DNA from: a virus
IMG/VR virus record: IMGVR_UViG_3300035698_003158
Location: 1 to 46,375 of that record
DNA: 46,375 bases
Reading direction: 5' to 3' (one strand)
The notes beneath the pieces are model-generated. The model had not been told where the DNA came from, made no database searches, and saw only the letters and a list, made by a program, of their open reading frames with translations. Positions 9,994 through 17,656 of the stretch are shown here, piece after piece (the stretch's first letter is position 1; every line of letters begins with the position of its first letter). The position numbers and the translations under genes were made by a program.

Positions 9994-10377
9994 ATGACTG
10001 AGCAAAACAATGAGCTACTACAAGAGATTTACAAACATGTGTCAAATGGTAAGCCAACACGTTTCGATTGGGCAAAAGTTCTAATACCAACTATAGCTTT
10101 ATTAGTTACTGTCGGTGGTCTGCTCATCTGGATAGGTAGTTGGCGTTCTACAGTAGATACAACACAGAGTTATCTGAAAGAAGATGTTAGTGAGTTATGT
10201 TCACAGGCTAAGAGCCAGAAAGAAAAGGTCTGGAAGAGACTTGATACGGATAAAGATGACCGGCAGGAAATAATAAACAGTGTTAAGGACATGTCACATA
10301 AGATAGACTCTATCGATGTATCACAGCGTAGAGTAGAGTCAGACATACAAGAGATTAAGGAAGCAGTTAAAAAATAG
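9994..10377 (+). CDS. single-span membrane protein with coiled coil, spanin- or holin-like
   Basis: 127 aa when started at the ATG at 9994, which has GGAG five bases upstream; an ATG at 9970 in the same frame has no such site. One transmembrane segment (VLIPTIALLVTVGGLLIWIG, about residues 28-47) is followed by a long charged helical region (RRVESDIQEIKEAVKK) likely to form a coiled coil. An N-terminal span with a periplasmic coiled coil is the layout of inner-membrane spanins and of some holin partners. It sits two genes upstream of a cell-wall hydrolase, which suggests a lysis role. No family was recognised from sequence. Confidence 0.5.
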   Translation: MTEQNNELLQEIYKHVSNGKPTRFDWAKVLIPTIALLVTVGGLLIWIGSWRSTVDTTQSYLKEDVSELCSQAKSQKEKVWKRLDTDKDDRQEIINSVKDMSHKIDSIDVSQRRVESDIQEIKEAVKK

Positions 10378-10399
10378 TTTTTTTAGAAAGGAAAACATT

Positions 10400-10654
10400 A
10401 TGTCATGGGAAAACATTATCATCGCGTTAATCATCGAGTTAATCAGGCGAAAAGCTGGTGAGGAAACAGCTGCCAAGATTGCACCTATCGTAAAGAGTAA
10501 AGACCCTAAAGCCGCATTAGAGGCAATGGCCGAGACACCAGAGGTACAGAAGTCCATTGTCGATGTATTAGCCGACTTGATTGTCGGTGCTGGTGAGGCC
10601 GGTGGTGGAATACTCAGTGGACTGTTCAGCTTATTTGATGATAAAAAGGTATAA
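10400..10654 (+). CDS. small hydrophobic/amphipathic protein of the lysis group
   Basis: An 84-aa protein with a good AGAAAGGAAAAC site before the ATG. The N terminus is hydrophobic (IIIALIIELI), followed by a charged helix and a C-terminal Gly-rich hydrophobic stretch (LIVGAGEAGGGILSGLFSLF). It lies 22 bp after a membrane protein gene and 3 bp before a hydrolase gene, so the three are probably co-translated. A holin or holin-regulator role is possible from composition and position, but I do not recognise the family. Confidence 0.45.
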   Translation: MSWENIIIALIIELIRRKAGEETAAKIAPIVKSKDPKAALEAMAETPEVQKSIVDVLADLIVGAGEAGGGILSGLFSLFDDKKV

Positions 10655-10657
10655 AAG

Positions 10658-11188
10658 ATGAAGATAAGATTCTTATTCTACAAGGCAAAGTTAGGCGACG
10701 GTAAGATACTTGACAATCTCATTTCGGGCTGGACAGGTATGTTGTCTTTATTCCGCTTAGACCTGAGACTCTTAGGCTTTTCACACATGGAAGTGTGGCT
10801 ACCTGATGAGATTGGTAACTTTACATACGGCTCATGTCTCTCCTCTGCTTCGCGTGGTGGTAAAGTAGGTGTAAGGTTTGCACCGGCTGAAGAAGTTCTC
10901 AAAAATCCTAAACGCTGGTGGTATATAGAAGTCGAGGTCAAACCCGAAAGACTCGAAGTTGCTCTTGAGGAAGCTAAACGATTAGTCGGTCTACCGTATG
11001 ACTATGCAGGAATACTTGGCTTCGTCATACCATTTGTTAAGAATGACCCGGGTAAATGGTACTGTAGTGAGATTAGCTGTTGGTTTGGTAAGCTCTGCGG
11101 TATATACAAAAGCTACAACATCATCTCACCACTGAGGGCAGCACAGAAGCTCGTCAATCAAGGATATAAACTAAGAAGAGTGGCTTAA
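10658..11188 (+). CDS. permuted NlpC/P60 (YiiX-like) cysteine hydrolase, candidate endolysin
   Basis: A 176-aa protein with the order His then Cys of the circularly permuted papain-like (YiiX/YebB) group: His43 in FSHMEVW and Cys136 in WYCSEIS, with VGLPYDYAGILGF between them, the usual substrate-groove strand. Such enzymes cleave peptide, amide or ester bonds. Its place at the end of the structural block, just after two membrane proteins and before a strong terminator, suggests peptidoglycan cleavage at lysis. It has no signal peptide, so it would need a holin for export. A lipid- or peptide-amidase role is the main alternative. Confidence 0.6.
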   Translation: MKIRFLFYKAKLGDGKILDNLISGWTGMLSLFRLDLRLLGFSHMEVWLPDEIGNFTYGSCLSSASRGGKVGVRFAPAEEVLKNPKRWWYIEVEVKPERLEVALEEAKRLVGLPYDYAGILGFVIPFVKNDPGKWYCSEISCWFGKLCGIYKSYNIISPLRAAQKLVNQGYKLRRVA

Positions 11189-11210
11189 CCGCGTCTCATC
11201 TTTTCCTTCG

Positions 11211-11268
11211 GGCCTGTTCGTTTCCTCCTCCGCTGGCTGCAAACAGTGTGGCGAACAGGCTTTTTTAA
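11211..11268 (+). terminator. intrinsic terminator after the lysis group
   Basis: GCCTGTTCG at 11212-11220 pairs with CGAACAGGC at 11252-11260, followed directly by TTTTTT and a T/A-rich run. The loop is long (31 nt). It closes the late structural/lysis transcript. The rest of the 235-bp gap to the next gene is A/T-rich and holds a promoter-like sequence near its end. Confidence 0.75.
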
Positions 11269-11385
11269 TTTTTTATTAACATCTTTTTTAATTTTTATCA
11301 ACATTGTAAATTCTTTATAAATAAGAACTTACACCGATTTCAAAAAGCCGTGAAAAAAATATATTAATATAGTTCAAATTTAGGC

Positions 11386-11416
11386 TTGACTTCCTGGCAA
11401 AGATTACCGATAGTAT
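11386..11416 (+). promoter_or_regulatory. sigma70-like promoter for the DNA metabolism module
   Basis: TTGACT at 11386-11391 and TAGTAT at 11411-11416 with a 19-bp spacer, downstream of the terminator and upstream of the first gene of the long plus-strand replication block. A start site 7 bp beyond the -10 box would fall at or next to the ATG at 11424, giving a leaderless or nearly leaderless first cistron. The spacer is longer than the ideal 17. Confidence 0.45.
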
Positions 11417-11423
11417 AGGCATC

Positions 11424-11618
11424 ATGGGACGACAAAATTATTACAACTTAGTCGAGCAAATATACACGGCAAGACCTGACATTGAAAATGATGAACTCTT
11501 GTTCGGTCTCAAGTGTCTTAACATCTTTGTCAGTCCGTCAACAATTCGTACATGGCGGTCAAAGTGCAGAAAGAAACTAAAGAGAAAAGGTATAGTCATC
11601 GAGGACAGAAGGAAGTAA
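11424..11618 (+). CDS. small basic helix-turn-helix-like protein
   Basis: A 64-aa basic protein. The C-terminal half (VSPSTIRTWRSKCRKKLKRKG) looks like the recognition part of a helix-turn-helix or winged helix, and the N terminus is helical. It is the first gene after the terminator/promoter region, a usual place for an early regulator. Only a poor TAGG precedes the ATG. The DNA-binding role is inferred from charge and pattern; no family was recognised. Confidence 0.5.
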   Translation: MGRQNYYNLVEQIYTARPDIENDELLFGLKCLNIFVSPSTIRTWRSKCRKKLKRKGIVIEDRRK

Positions 11619-11674
11619 GCGAGTAAGAAATAACCGAGGCGAGGTAATCACCTCATTAGTCAAGGAGTAGACTG

Positions 11675-12322
11675 TTGAGCAGTAAGCAGGACAAATTAGT
11701 AGCACTTCAGGAATTAGCTGACTTAGAGACCGGGACACTCTACACGGATAAATTTGCTCACGAGACTATGCTCTATGGCAAAGCCCTTAAATTCAGAGTT
11801 CTCGCAAAAAAGATTACCCGCTGTAAGATGTGTTCCGGTCTAAATATACGGAGGTTTACCGAGGGCTGTCCAGGTTGGGGCAACCTCAATGCTAAGATAT
11901 TCTTCATCGGTCAGTCTCTGCACGAACCGGGTATGCTCTCGGGTCTGCCATTCATCAAGGGTTCTGGCTATAGTATAGCAGCGGCATTGAGACTGTCCGG
12001 TTTGCAATGGCATGATGTGTTCTTCAGCAATGTGGTCCACTGTCATCCTGAGAATAACAGAGCCAGTACGGAGAAGGAGAAAGATAACTGTCGTGAATGG
12101 CTAAGTCAGGAAATAGCTATAGTTCATCCTACAATGTTAGTTGCTATGGGCAATGATGCAAAGCAGTACATACAGTATCTGCTTCCTCTGATGAATGACC
12201 CTCACAGCTATAAGCCTAAGATATATAAAATTCGTCATCCGGCATCATTCATGTATGCCGCACCGGAACAGCGAATCGATTGGATAGTCAAACTCTCTCT
12301 TAAAATGGACACGGTACTATGA
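11675..12322 (+). CDS. uracil-DNA glycosylase, family 4-like with Fe-S cluster
   Basis: 215 aa from a TTG start with AAGGAG seven bases upstream. Four Cys in the family-4 spacing: Cys50 and Cys53 (CKMC), Cys123 (VVHCHPENN) and Cys139 (NCREW), expected to hold a 4Fe-4S cluster. The pocket motif GQSLHEPGMLSGLPF (79-93) occupies the GExPG...G(R/L)PF position, and RHPASF at 187-192 supplies the conserved His-Pro of motif B. The usual Glu/Asp of motif A is replaced by Gln/Ser-Leu-His, so activity or specificity may differ. It lies just upstream of the DNA polymerase genes, fitting a repair or uracil-sensing role in replication. A 4-bp ATGA overlap couples it to the next gene. Confidence 0.75.
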   Translation: MSSKQDKLVALQELADLETGTLYTDKFAHETMLYGKALKFRVLAKKITRCKMCSGLNIRRFTEGCPGWGNLNAKIFFIGQSLHEPGMLSGLPFIKGSGYSIAAALRLSGLQWHDVFFSNVVHCHPENNRASTEKEKDNCREWLSQEIAIVHPTMLVAMGNDAKQYIQYLLPLMNDPHSYKPKIYKIRHPASFMYAAPEQRIDWIVKLSLKMDTVL

Positions 12323-12687
12323 CTAAGCTACACTTAAAAGTTACTGATATAAAAAGCATAAATAGAATAGCTAACATAAAAGGTAATCGCAGCATGAGAA
12401 AACAAACAAGCATTTGGACAACTAAAGCAGGTGAGCGTATCAGAATATGTGATATGACTGACCGACATCTAATTAACACTATTAAGTATCTTAAAAGAAT
12501 AACCGAGAAGGTATTACGGAGTTCTATTTATACTGGTTATCAAATGCTTGGTTCGTTGCAGGGCGAGATGGCGATTGATTGTGTAGAAAGCGAGTTAAGT
12601 CATCTCGAAGAAGAGGGTCTTGCTCCTTCAGATTTGTGTCCATTGTATGATAATTTACAAGATGAAAAAACGAGAAGAGGCATATAA
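12319..12687 (+). CDS. hypothetical protein
   Basis: A 122-aa protein with an ATGA overlap with the glycosylase gene, so translation is probably coupled. It is basic in its first half (GNRSMRKQTSIWTTKAGERIRICDMTDRHL) and acidic and helical in the second. The WTTKxGxxIxIxDMxxxHLxNxIxxL pattern recurs in small phage proteins of unknown function. No catalytic motif is visible. Confidence 0.6.
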   Translation: MTKLHLKVTDIKSINRIANIKGNRSMRKQTSIWTTKAGERIRICDMTDRHLINTIKYLKRITEKVLRSSIYTGYQMLGSLQGEMAIDCVESELSHLEEEGLAPSDLCPLYDNLQDEKTRRGI

Positions 12688-12691
12688 TCTT

Positions 12692-12874
12692 ATGGCTGAG
12701 AAAAAATACACAGTAGAGCGAATCGAAAAAGAAGCCTTGAGTACCTTGTCCGGTCTTAGAGACAACACAAATAATAGAGTCACCATGTCCAAGTCAGGAC
12801 TCAAAGGTTACTGTTTGAAAGTGTTATTCCTAATAGATAGGTTGAAAAAACATGAAAATAATAGACAGGTATAA
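12692..12874 (+). CDS. small helical hypothetical protein
   Basis: 60 aa when started at the ATG at 12692, five bp after the previous stop; a longer upstream reading in the same frame would run through the previous gene. It is charged and helical (MAEKKYTVERIEKEAL...VLFLIDRLKKH). Its last 23 bp overlap the start of the exonuclease gene. Function unknown. Confidence 0.45.
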   Translation: MAEKKYTVERIEKEALSTLSGLRDNTNNRVTMSKSGLKGYCLKVLFLIDRLKKHENNRQV

Positions 12875-13571
12875 TCAAGCTAAGTTTACTACTGTATGTG
12901 GTAAAGAGCAGAAAGCTCTCTTCTCATGGTGGAGCAAGTCTAAAGATAAACCAATGTTAGCCTTAGACACGGAAACTACGAGCTTAAAATTTGGACTGCC
13001 GAGTATGCTATGTGTGAAAATAGTTAACCATTTCTCAGACAAAGGCGAAAAGGAGACTCCCCCCTATGAAAATTACACGTTGAAAAAAATAGGTGATTTA
13101 GCCGTCTTTGGAATATCAATGGCGGTTCTGAAAAACGACAAAGTATATTGTTATTGGGGCAGACTTGGCAGTCCATTGTTCAAAGACATAACTAAACTGA
13201 TGAAAGTAACCGGTCCGAAATGTTTTCATAATTCTCGGTTTGACATACGGGCCTGTGCCGTCAGTAATATAGAGTTAGTAACGGAGGTAGAATGTACTTA
13301 TTCCATGAGCCGCATCTATTGGGACAGGCGAAAGAAGCACAGCTTGGACAGTTTGACAGAGTTCTTATGTCCTGAGATTTCCAGTTGGAAGAATGTCATA
13401 CCTGATGAGTTGAAAAAGATTAAGAAGGTCTTCAAAAAGGCTGACTATCCAGATGACTATGTTAACTACTCTTTTGTAGATGACGGAATAATGGGCAAGT
13501 ACGCCATGACTGACACCTTCATGGCTTTGATGTTGTGGTATCGGTTACAGGAGGATGTACTATGGACATAA
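12852..13571 (+). CDS. DnaQ-like 3'-5' proofreading exonuclease, detached from DNA polymerase I
   Basis: 239 aa with the three exonuclease motifs of the DEDDy type: LDTETT (Asp39, Glu41), FHNSRFD (Asp131) and KYAMTD (Tyr216, Asp220). This is the domain that normally forms the N-terminal half of phage and bacterial DNA polymerase I; here it is a separate gene, and the polymerase domain begins at 13696. It most likely proofreads in complex with that polymerase. The 3' end overlaps a membrane mini-gene by 10 bp. Confidence 0.85.
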   Translation: MKIIDRYNQAKFTTVCGKEQKALFSWWSKSKDKPMLALDTETTSLKFGLPSMLCVKIVNHFSDKGEKETPPYENYTLKKIGDLAVFGISMAVLKNDKVYCYWGRLGSPLFKDITKLMKVTGPKCFHNSRFDIRACAVSNIELVTEVECTYSMSRIYWDRRKKHSLDSLTEFLCPEISSWKNVIPDELKKIKKVFKKADYPDDYVNYSFVDDGIMGKYAMTDTFMALMLWYRLQEDVLWT

Positions 13572-13702
13572 TATTAAACATATTTATAGTATTATTTGGT
13601 ACATGTGTCACGTTTATTCTTGGTGTACTAATGTTATGTGCTACAATATCTGCTTACCGATTACTTGTGAATGTTGTTAAGGGAAGGTATGACAAATGGT
13701 AG
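13562..13702 (+). CDS. 46-aa membrane mini-protein between the polymerase halves
   Basis: ATG at 13562 overlaps the exonuclease gene by 10 bp, and its TAG at 13700-13702 overlaps the ATG of the polymerase gene at 13696. GGAGG at 13550-13554 provides a ribosome site seven bases before the ATG. The product is one or two hydrophobic spans (IILNIFIVLFGTCVTFILGV, then LMLCATISAY) with a basic C-terminal tail. The tight overlaps on both sides suggest translational coupling of exonuclease, mini-protein and polymerase. Function is unknown; a membrane anchor for the replication complex is a guess. Confidence 0.6.
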   Translation: MDIILNIFIVLFGTCVTFILGVLMLCATISAYRLLVNVVKGRYDKW

Positions 13703-14946
13703 CTGACTACTCTGACATCTACACACGTGAGAAAAAGGTCATCCGCATCATAGGTGATGTCGAAGCAAGAGGTCTACGCTTTGACATTGCAAAGGCACAG
13801 TACAATGCTAAAATATATACCGCCAGAAGTAAGCTCCTCTACAACAAACTGGAGAGCATTGCCGGTGAACACAATCCTAACTCACCAGCACAGGTCTTGT
13901 CAATCCTCCTAACCTCAGGACTAAGTCGAGCACAGCTGACCGAGAAGGGTAAGCTCACAACAGGAAGTGATGTACTGATAAGAGTCTCAAAGCAACTGTC
14001 AAAGAAACACCCTGCTAAAATCTACATCGACGCTCTCTTAGCCAGACGGTCTTACGAAAAGACATTAGGCACGTATCTAATACCGTTGTCTAAAAGAGCG
14101 ATGCAAGCCGGTGGTATTGTGTACTGTCAGATAAATCCGTCAGACAGCCGTACAGGTCGCATGGCTTCACGTGACCCTAACTTGCAGAATATACCCGAGC
14201 CAGTAAAGCGTAAAACAGGCAAGGCCAATCCTGTACGTAGTTGTTTCATCTGCCGTGACGGTTTCAGCAACTACTACTTTGACTATGCCCAAATGGAATT
14301 ATACATCTTCGGTGCGTATGCTCAGGAAAAGAGAATCTTAGAACCGTACGAGTCCGGTGAAGACGTACACGGTTTTATGGCCTCATACATCTATGGCAAG
14401 AACTACACGAAACGTCAGAGAGACTTGACTAAGAACATAAACTTTGGTAAACTATATGGTCTTGGTTCTAAGACAATGTCACTCATGTATGACATGACCG
14501 AAGCTGAAGCAAATGACACTCTCAAAGAATATGATAGGCGATTTAACACAATATCTAAGTTCATGTGGCAGTGCCGGAATGAGCTAATTCAATACGGCTA
14601 TGTAGAAGATTGGTTCGGTAAGAGATATCATATACCAGTAGGCCAGGCTTACAAAGCGGTCAACGCATTAGTCCAGGGTACTTGTGCCAGTCTGTTCAAA
14701 CAGGCTCTTGTGCAAGTTTCAAAGATTCTTATTCCTGAGAAGGAACATATACTTCTACCAATCCACGACGAAATCCAGATTGAAGTAGGTCCTGTTCATA
14801 ATACAAAAATTGAAAAATACTTCTGTAAAAGAGTTATTGACAAGATGGTCAACCTAAAACAAACAGACGATAGAGACTTAGCACTACGCGTTGACGTAGC
14901 TAAGAGTACGACTAACTGGTCAGAGAAAGAAAAGGTGGAATTATGA
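13696..14946 (+). CDS. DNA polymerase I family, polymerase domain only
   Basis: 416 aa with family A motifs: DPNLQNIP (160-167), motif A FDYAQMEL (Asp196), motif B R242...K246...F250...Y254 in RDLTKNINFGKLYG, and motif C HDE at 357-359. The residue equal to E. coli position 762 is Phe. The exonuclease domain is missing here and encoded at 12852. About 180 residues before motif A form a shortened thumb region. A ribosome site (GGGAAGG) lies within the preceding mini-gene. It is the replicative polymerase of the phage. Confidence 0.9.
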   Translation: MVADYSDIYTREKKVIRIIGDVEARGLRFDIAKAQYNAKIYTARSKLLYNKLESIAGEHNPNSPAQVLSILLTSGLSRAQLTEKGKLTTGSDVLIRVSKQLSKKHPAKIYIDALLARRSYEKTLGTYLIPLSKRAMQAGGIVYCQINPSDSRTGRMASRDPNLQNIPEPVKRKTGKANPVRSCFICRDGFSNYYFDYAQMELYIFGAYAQEKRILEPYESGEDVHGFMASYIYGKNYTKRQRDLTKNINFGKLYGLGSKTMSLMYDMTEAEANDTLKEYDRRFNTISKFMWQCRNELIQYGYVEDWFGKRYHIPVGQAYKAVNALVQGTCASLFKQALVQVSKILIPEKEHILLPIHDEIQIEVGPVHNTKIEKYFCKRVIDKMVNLKQTDDRDLALRVDVAKSTTNWSEKEKVEL

Positions 14947-15170
14947 TACGAGCATTTACAACTGTAATATGTAGAACTAACAAAATAGATTGTAGTCCTA
15001 AATATAGAACTGTCAATGATGCTTTCATTCTGACAGAATTAATAAAATCTCTACTATCGGAAAACTATACAATACATCGTATCGAGATGGATGATAAAGG
15101 TCTGATAGAAGATGAGCGAGGCAAGGCATATATTACATGGTATAGAGTTTATCACATACAAGATAGTTAA
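14943..15170 (+). CDS. hypothetical protein coupled to DNA polymerase
   Basis: A 75-aa protein whose ATG overlaps the polymerase stop (ATGA). It shows alternating beta/alpha character (IRAFTTVICRT, then a helix, then AYITWYRVYHIQ). No known motif. The coupling suggests it is made in step with the polymerase. Confidence 0.55.
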   Translation: MIRAFTTVICRTNKIDCSPKYRTVNDAFILTELIKSLLSENYTIHRIEMDDKGLIEDERGKAYITWYRVYHIQDS

Positions 15171-15216
15171 AATATAGAACTCAATTAAACATTAGGAAAG
15201 GAAAGCAGGATTGATA

Positions 15217-15453
15217 ATGATAAAAGAAGATTTAAGGTGTCCGCATTGTAATAAAAAAGTTTTTCTGTCGCCATTACAAGGGCTGAAGAGGCATATTGAG
15301 CTACAGATTAGTAATTTGAAAAGTTGTTATGCTGTAATGGAAGATACCGAAAGAAATAAAGTTCGTTGTAAACATAAAAAATCTACTATAGATAAATGGA
15401 AATCGTGGTTGAAAGCAATAGAAAACTTAGAGAAAGGAAAGCAAGATGTCTAA
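15217..15453 (+). CDS. small zinc-finger-like protein
   Basis: 78 aa from the ATG at 15217, with GCAGGA six bases upstream; a TTG at 15211 abuts the Shine-Dalgarno and is a poorer start. CPHC near the N terminus with later Cys/His residues (LKRHIE, KSCY, VRCKHK) could bind zinc. The remainder is basic and helical. Its end overlaps the next gene by 8 bp. No family recognised. Confidence 0.5.
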   Translation: MIKEDLRCPHCNKKVFLSPLQGLKRHIELQISNLKSCYAVMEDTERNKVRCKHKKSTIDKWKSWLKAIENLEKGKQDV

Positions 15454-16066
15454 GAAAGAAACAAGTATCGTTAAAGTAACAGCAATTCCGCAAACAGAGA
15501 TTGTAAAAATCGAAAAGGCTAACAAGCCAGTCATTCACGAAGCGGATTCTCTTATCATCAGAGCAGCAGATGACGAGACAGCGGCGTATGAAGTCCTGCG
15601 TAAAATCAAGCAACGCAAGACAACCATCGAGGACGAGCGTAAAAAGATTACCAAGCCTTTGAACGCATCGCTCAAGCAGGTCAACGCTCTGTTCAAAAAC
15701 CTGTCAGAACCATTGTCCGAGGCAGACAAAATCATCCGTCAAAAGATACTCGCCTTCAGAGCCAAGCGAGAAGAGCAAGCGGCAAAACGTCAAGCCAAGC
15801 TCCTTGAAAAAGCTGAAACCGCTGAAGAAGAAGAAGATGATGAAGAGCGAGCTGAAGAGCTGACCGAGCAAGCAGCAAAGGTAGTTCCGCTGGTGGGCAG
15901 TTCGACCACTTCTAAGCGGTGGACGTTCACAGTGGAAGAGCCATCAGTAGTGCCAAGAAAGTATATGATGGTTGACGATAGAGCTATCCGAGCTGCTGTA
16001 CGAAACGGTGTACGCGATATTCCAGGTGTTAAAATCTACCAAGAGGAAGGTCTTCGTGTCTTATGA
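15446..16066 (+). CDS. coiled-coil phage protein of the recombination/replication block
   Basis: A 206-aa protein: an N-terminal region, a long charged coiled coil (residues 45-140, with an EEEEDDEERAEELTEQ acidic run), then a C-terminal globular part (VVPRKYMMVDDRAIRAAVRNGVRDIPGVKIYQ). The C-terminal pattern is common in phage proteins found near single-strand annealing and RecT-type genes, but its function is not established. It overlaps the upstream gene by 8 bp and the next by 4 bp (ATGA). Confidence 0.55.
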   Translation: MSKKETSIVKVTAIPQTEIVKIEKANKPVIHEADSLIIRAADDETAAYEVLRKIKQRKTTIEDERKKITKPLNASLKQVNALFKNLSEPLSEADKIIRQKILAFRAKREEQAAKRQAKLLEKAETAEEEEDDEERAEELTEQAAKVVPLVGSSTTSKRWTFTVEEPSVVPRKYMMVDDRAIRAAVRNGVRDIPGVKIYQEEGLRVL

Positions 16067-16227
16067 AAGAAAGAGAACCTATATTTTGGGATGGTGCAAG
16101 GATTGAAGACTTGTCTAAAGAAACTTTAATCGAGGTCATCTACGTTATAAATGAAGTCATCGACGGAGTAATCGACGGAACAGTTAAGGACAACAAATGC
16201 GATACAATCGACGAGCTATACCAGTAA
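16063..16227 (+). CDS. small acidic hypothetical protein (54 aa)
   Basis: ATG at 16063 overlaps the previous stop as ATGA, and GAGGAAGG lies about 10 bases upstream. The product is acidic (KETLIEVIYVINEVIDGVID) and mostly one helix plus a loop. Its end overlaps the nuclease gene by 31 bp in another frame. Too short to assign. Confidence 0.5.
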   Translation: MKEREPIFWDGARIEDLSKETLIEVIYVINEVIDGVIDGTVKDNKCDTIDELYQ

Positions 16228-16688
16228 AGAAAATAACAATCGTAATAGACGACAGAGAAAAACAAGGTTGGAAATGGTTAAGTGACATGTATCCTGTAAA
16301 GACTAAAAGACTCAAAGCTGGTGATTATTCAATAGAGGGCTATGAAGACAAAGTATCTATTGAAAAGAAGTCTGGCATACCAGAGTTGTTGAGCAATCTG
16401 ACGAACAACAATCGGTCTCGCTTTGAACGCTTCTTAGCCAGGCTAAGCAAGTACCCTGTCAAAGCAATCGTCGTGTGTGAGCCTTTGACCGAGGCTAATG
16501 TCAGATATCATCTGTCGGTTCTGTATAAAAAGACTCGCTGCCGTCTGACTGAGCAGACCATCTATTTCTGGCTGGCTCGTATAACAATCTACTACAAGAT
16601 ACCTATAATCTTTGCCGGTCCGTTAGCTGTTAGAAATGTCGTAAGTAATATGTTTACCGAGTGTAAGAAAGTGTTGAAAGAGTTGTGA
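16197..16688 (+). CDS. ERCC4/XPF-type nuclease
   Basis: 163 aa with the ERCC4 nuclease core: IVIDDREKQGW (Asp18-Asp19), GDYSIEG (Asp43) and the catalytic strand VSIEKKSGIPEL (Glu56, Lys57/58), the usual VxxERK site with Arg replaced by Lys. The segment LLSNLTNNNRSRFERFLARL after it is typical for phage members. Such nucleases cut branched or flap DNA in recombination and repair. It is the last gene before a terminator. Confidence 0.8.
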   Translation: MRYNRRAIPVKKITIVIDDREKQGWKWLSDMYPVKTKRLKAGDYSIEGYEDKVSIEKKSGIPELLSNLTNNNRSRFERFLARLSKYPVKAIVVCEPLTEANVRYHLSVLYKKTRCRLTEQTIYFWLARITIYYKIPIIFAGPLAVRNVVSNMFTECKKVLKEL

Positions 16689-16709
16689 GACTCTCATCCT
16701 CCTCCCTCG

Positions 16710-16741
16710 AAGCCCATCGCTTAGATAGGGTGGGCTTTTAT
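16710..16741 (+). terminator. intrinsic terminator after the ERCC4 nuclease
   Basis: AGCCCATC at 16711-16718 pairs with GGTGGGCT at 16729-16736 (one G-U pair), followed by TTTTATT. Loop of 10 nt. Confidence 0.75.
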
Positions 16742-16763
16742 TGACTTGATAGAAGGAAAGTAA

Positions 16764-17105
16764 ATGATATTTATACCATGCTATTGTGTTGACTGTGAGC
16801 TAAGCTTTTTCGTAGAAGTATCATGTCCTAAGTGTAAAAATGATAATGTTAATTTTCCAGGGAAAGGTAAAAGTATGACCGCGAATGAACAAGTAAAACT
16901 TAGCATCATTACAGAGAAGACCGAATATAAATGTATTTGCTCTTATGCAAAGGCAAAAGACATAATCGAGGCTCTTAAAGACCCTTCTGTGTTGTGGGTT
17001 GAATGGTCCGGCAGAGTAAATGATGTGGATTCAAACCAAAATGAATTTTGTGTCCGCAGGGATTTGATAATATCCGCTGATTTTATGGTTGCTAATAATC
17101 TATAA
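16764..17105 (+). CDS. zinc-ribbon-containing hypothetical protein
   Basis: 113 aa with CYCVDC near the N terminus and CPKC at residues 21-24, consistent with a small zinc ribbon, followed by a beta-rich domain (VLWVEWSGRV). AGAAGGAAAG precedes the ATG. It starts a new group of small genes after a terminator. Function unknown. Confidence 0.55.
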   Translation: MIFIPCYCVDCELSFFVEVSCPKCKNDNVNFPGKGKSMTANEQVKLSIITEKTEYKCICSYAKAKDIIEALKDPSVLWVEWSGRVNDVDSNQNEFCVRRDLIISADFMVANNL

Positions 17106-17121
17106 GGAGACAAGGAATAGA

Positions 17122-17349
17122 ATGGACGAGCAAACAGAAATGGAATTAGGACATGAGGCCCAATGCCTTGACCAAGAAAACCAGCGGGAGCAGTTACTTG
17201 CCAAAACTCAAGAATGGAACAAGCAACTCCAAGCCGAAAATAAGAAACTGAAAAAGAACGAGAAAGCAATATTTTGGCGTATTCAATACAGTCTTGAAAA
17301 ATTAGGAAAAGAAGCAACGCTTTTGTTAATTGAGCAAGCCCTGAAATAA
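17122..17349 (+). CDS. small coiled-coil protein
   Basis: 75 aa from the ATG at 17122; an in-frame start farther upstream would overlap the preceding gene and lacks a ribosome site. Gln/Glu/Lys-rich heptad-like sequence (LLAKTQEWNKQLQAENKKLKK) predicts a coiled coil. Function unknown; similar helical proteins flank it. Confidence 0.5.
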   Translation: MDEQTEMELGHEAQCLDQENQREQLLAKTQEWNKQLQAENKKLKKNEKAIFWRIQYSLEKLGKEATLLLIEQALK

Positions 17350-17388
17350 ATAAAACCGCCCGACCAAATTAACGACGAAAGGAATAGA

Positions 17389-17652
17389 ATGAGCGAAATA
17401 TTAAAAGGCATAGATGCTGTATTGTCAGACGAAAAACTCTGGTCGAGTGGAAAAACAATCCTAAAGAAAGTCAAAGAAGAAGTCGAGCAGCTTGAGGCCG
17501 AGCTTGATAAGTCGAGGGCAATCATCGACAAACTTTCCCCACCACATCAGCACGACCACGACTATTATCATGCTAATTGTGGCCTATGTCAACGAGAGAA
17601 AGCTAATCGAGAAATTCTATTCGACGAGGCCGATGCACAGGCAAGAGGATAA
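17389..17652 (+). CDS. coiled-coil protein with His/Cys cluster
   Basis: 87 aa after a GAAAGGAATAGA site. The first half is helical (LKKVKEEVEQLEAELDKSRAII). A metal-binding-like cluster follows (HQHDHDYYHANCGLCQ) with several His and two Cys. It ends 4 bp before the RecB-like nuclease ATG. Function unknown; metal binding is inferred from residues only. Confidence 0.5.
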   Translation: MSEILKGIDAVLSDEKLWSSGKTILKKVKEEVEQLEAELDKSRAIIDKLSPPHQHDHDYYHANCGLCQREKANREILFDEADAQARG

Positions 17653-17656
17653 TATT

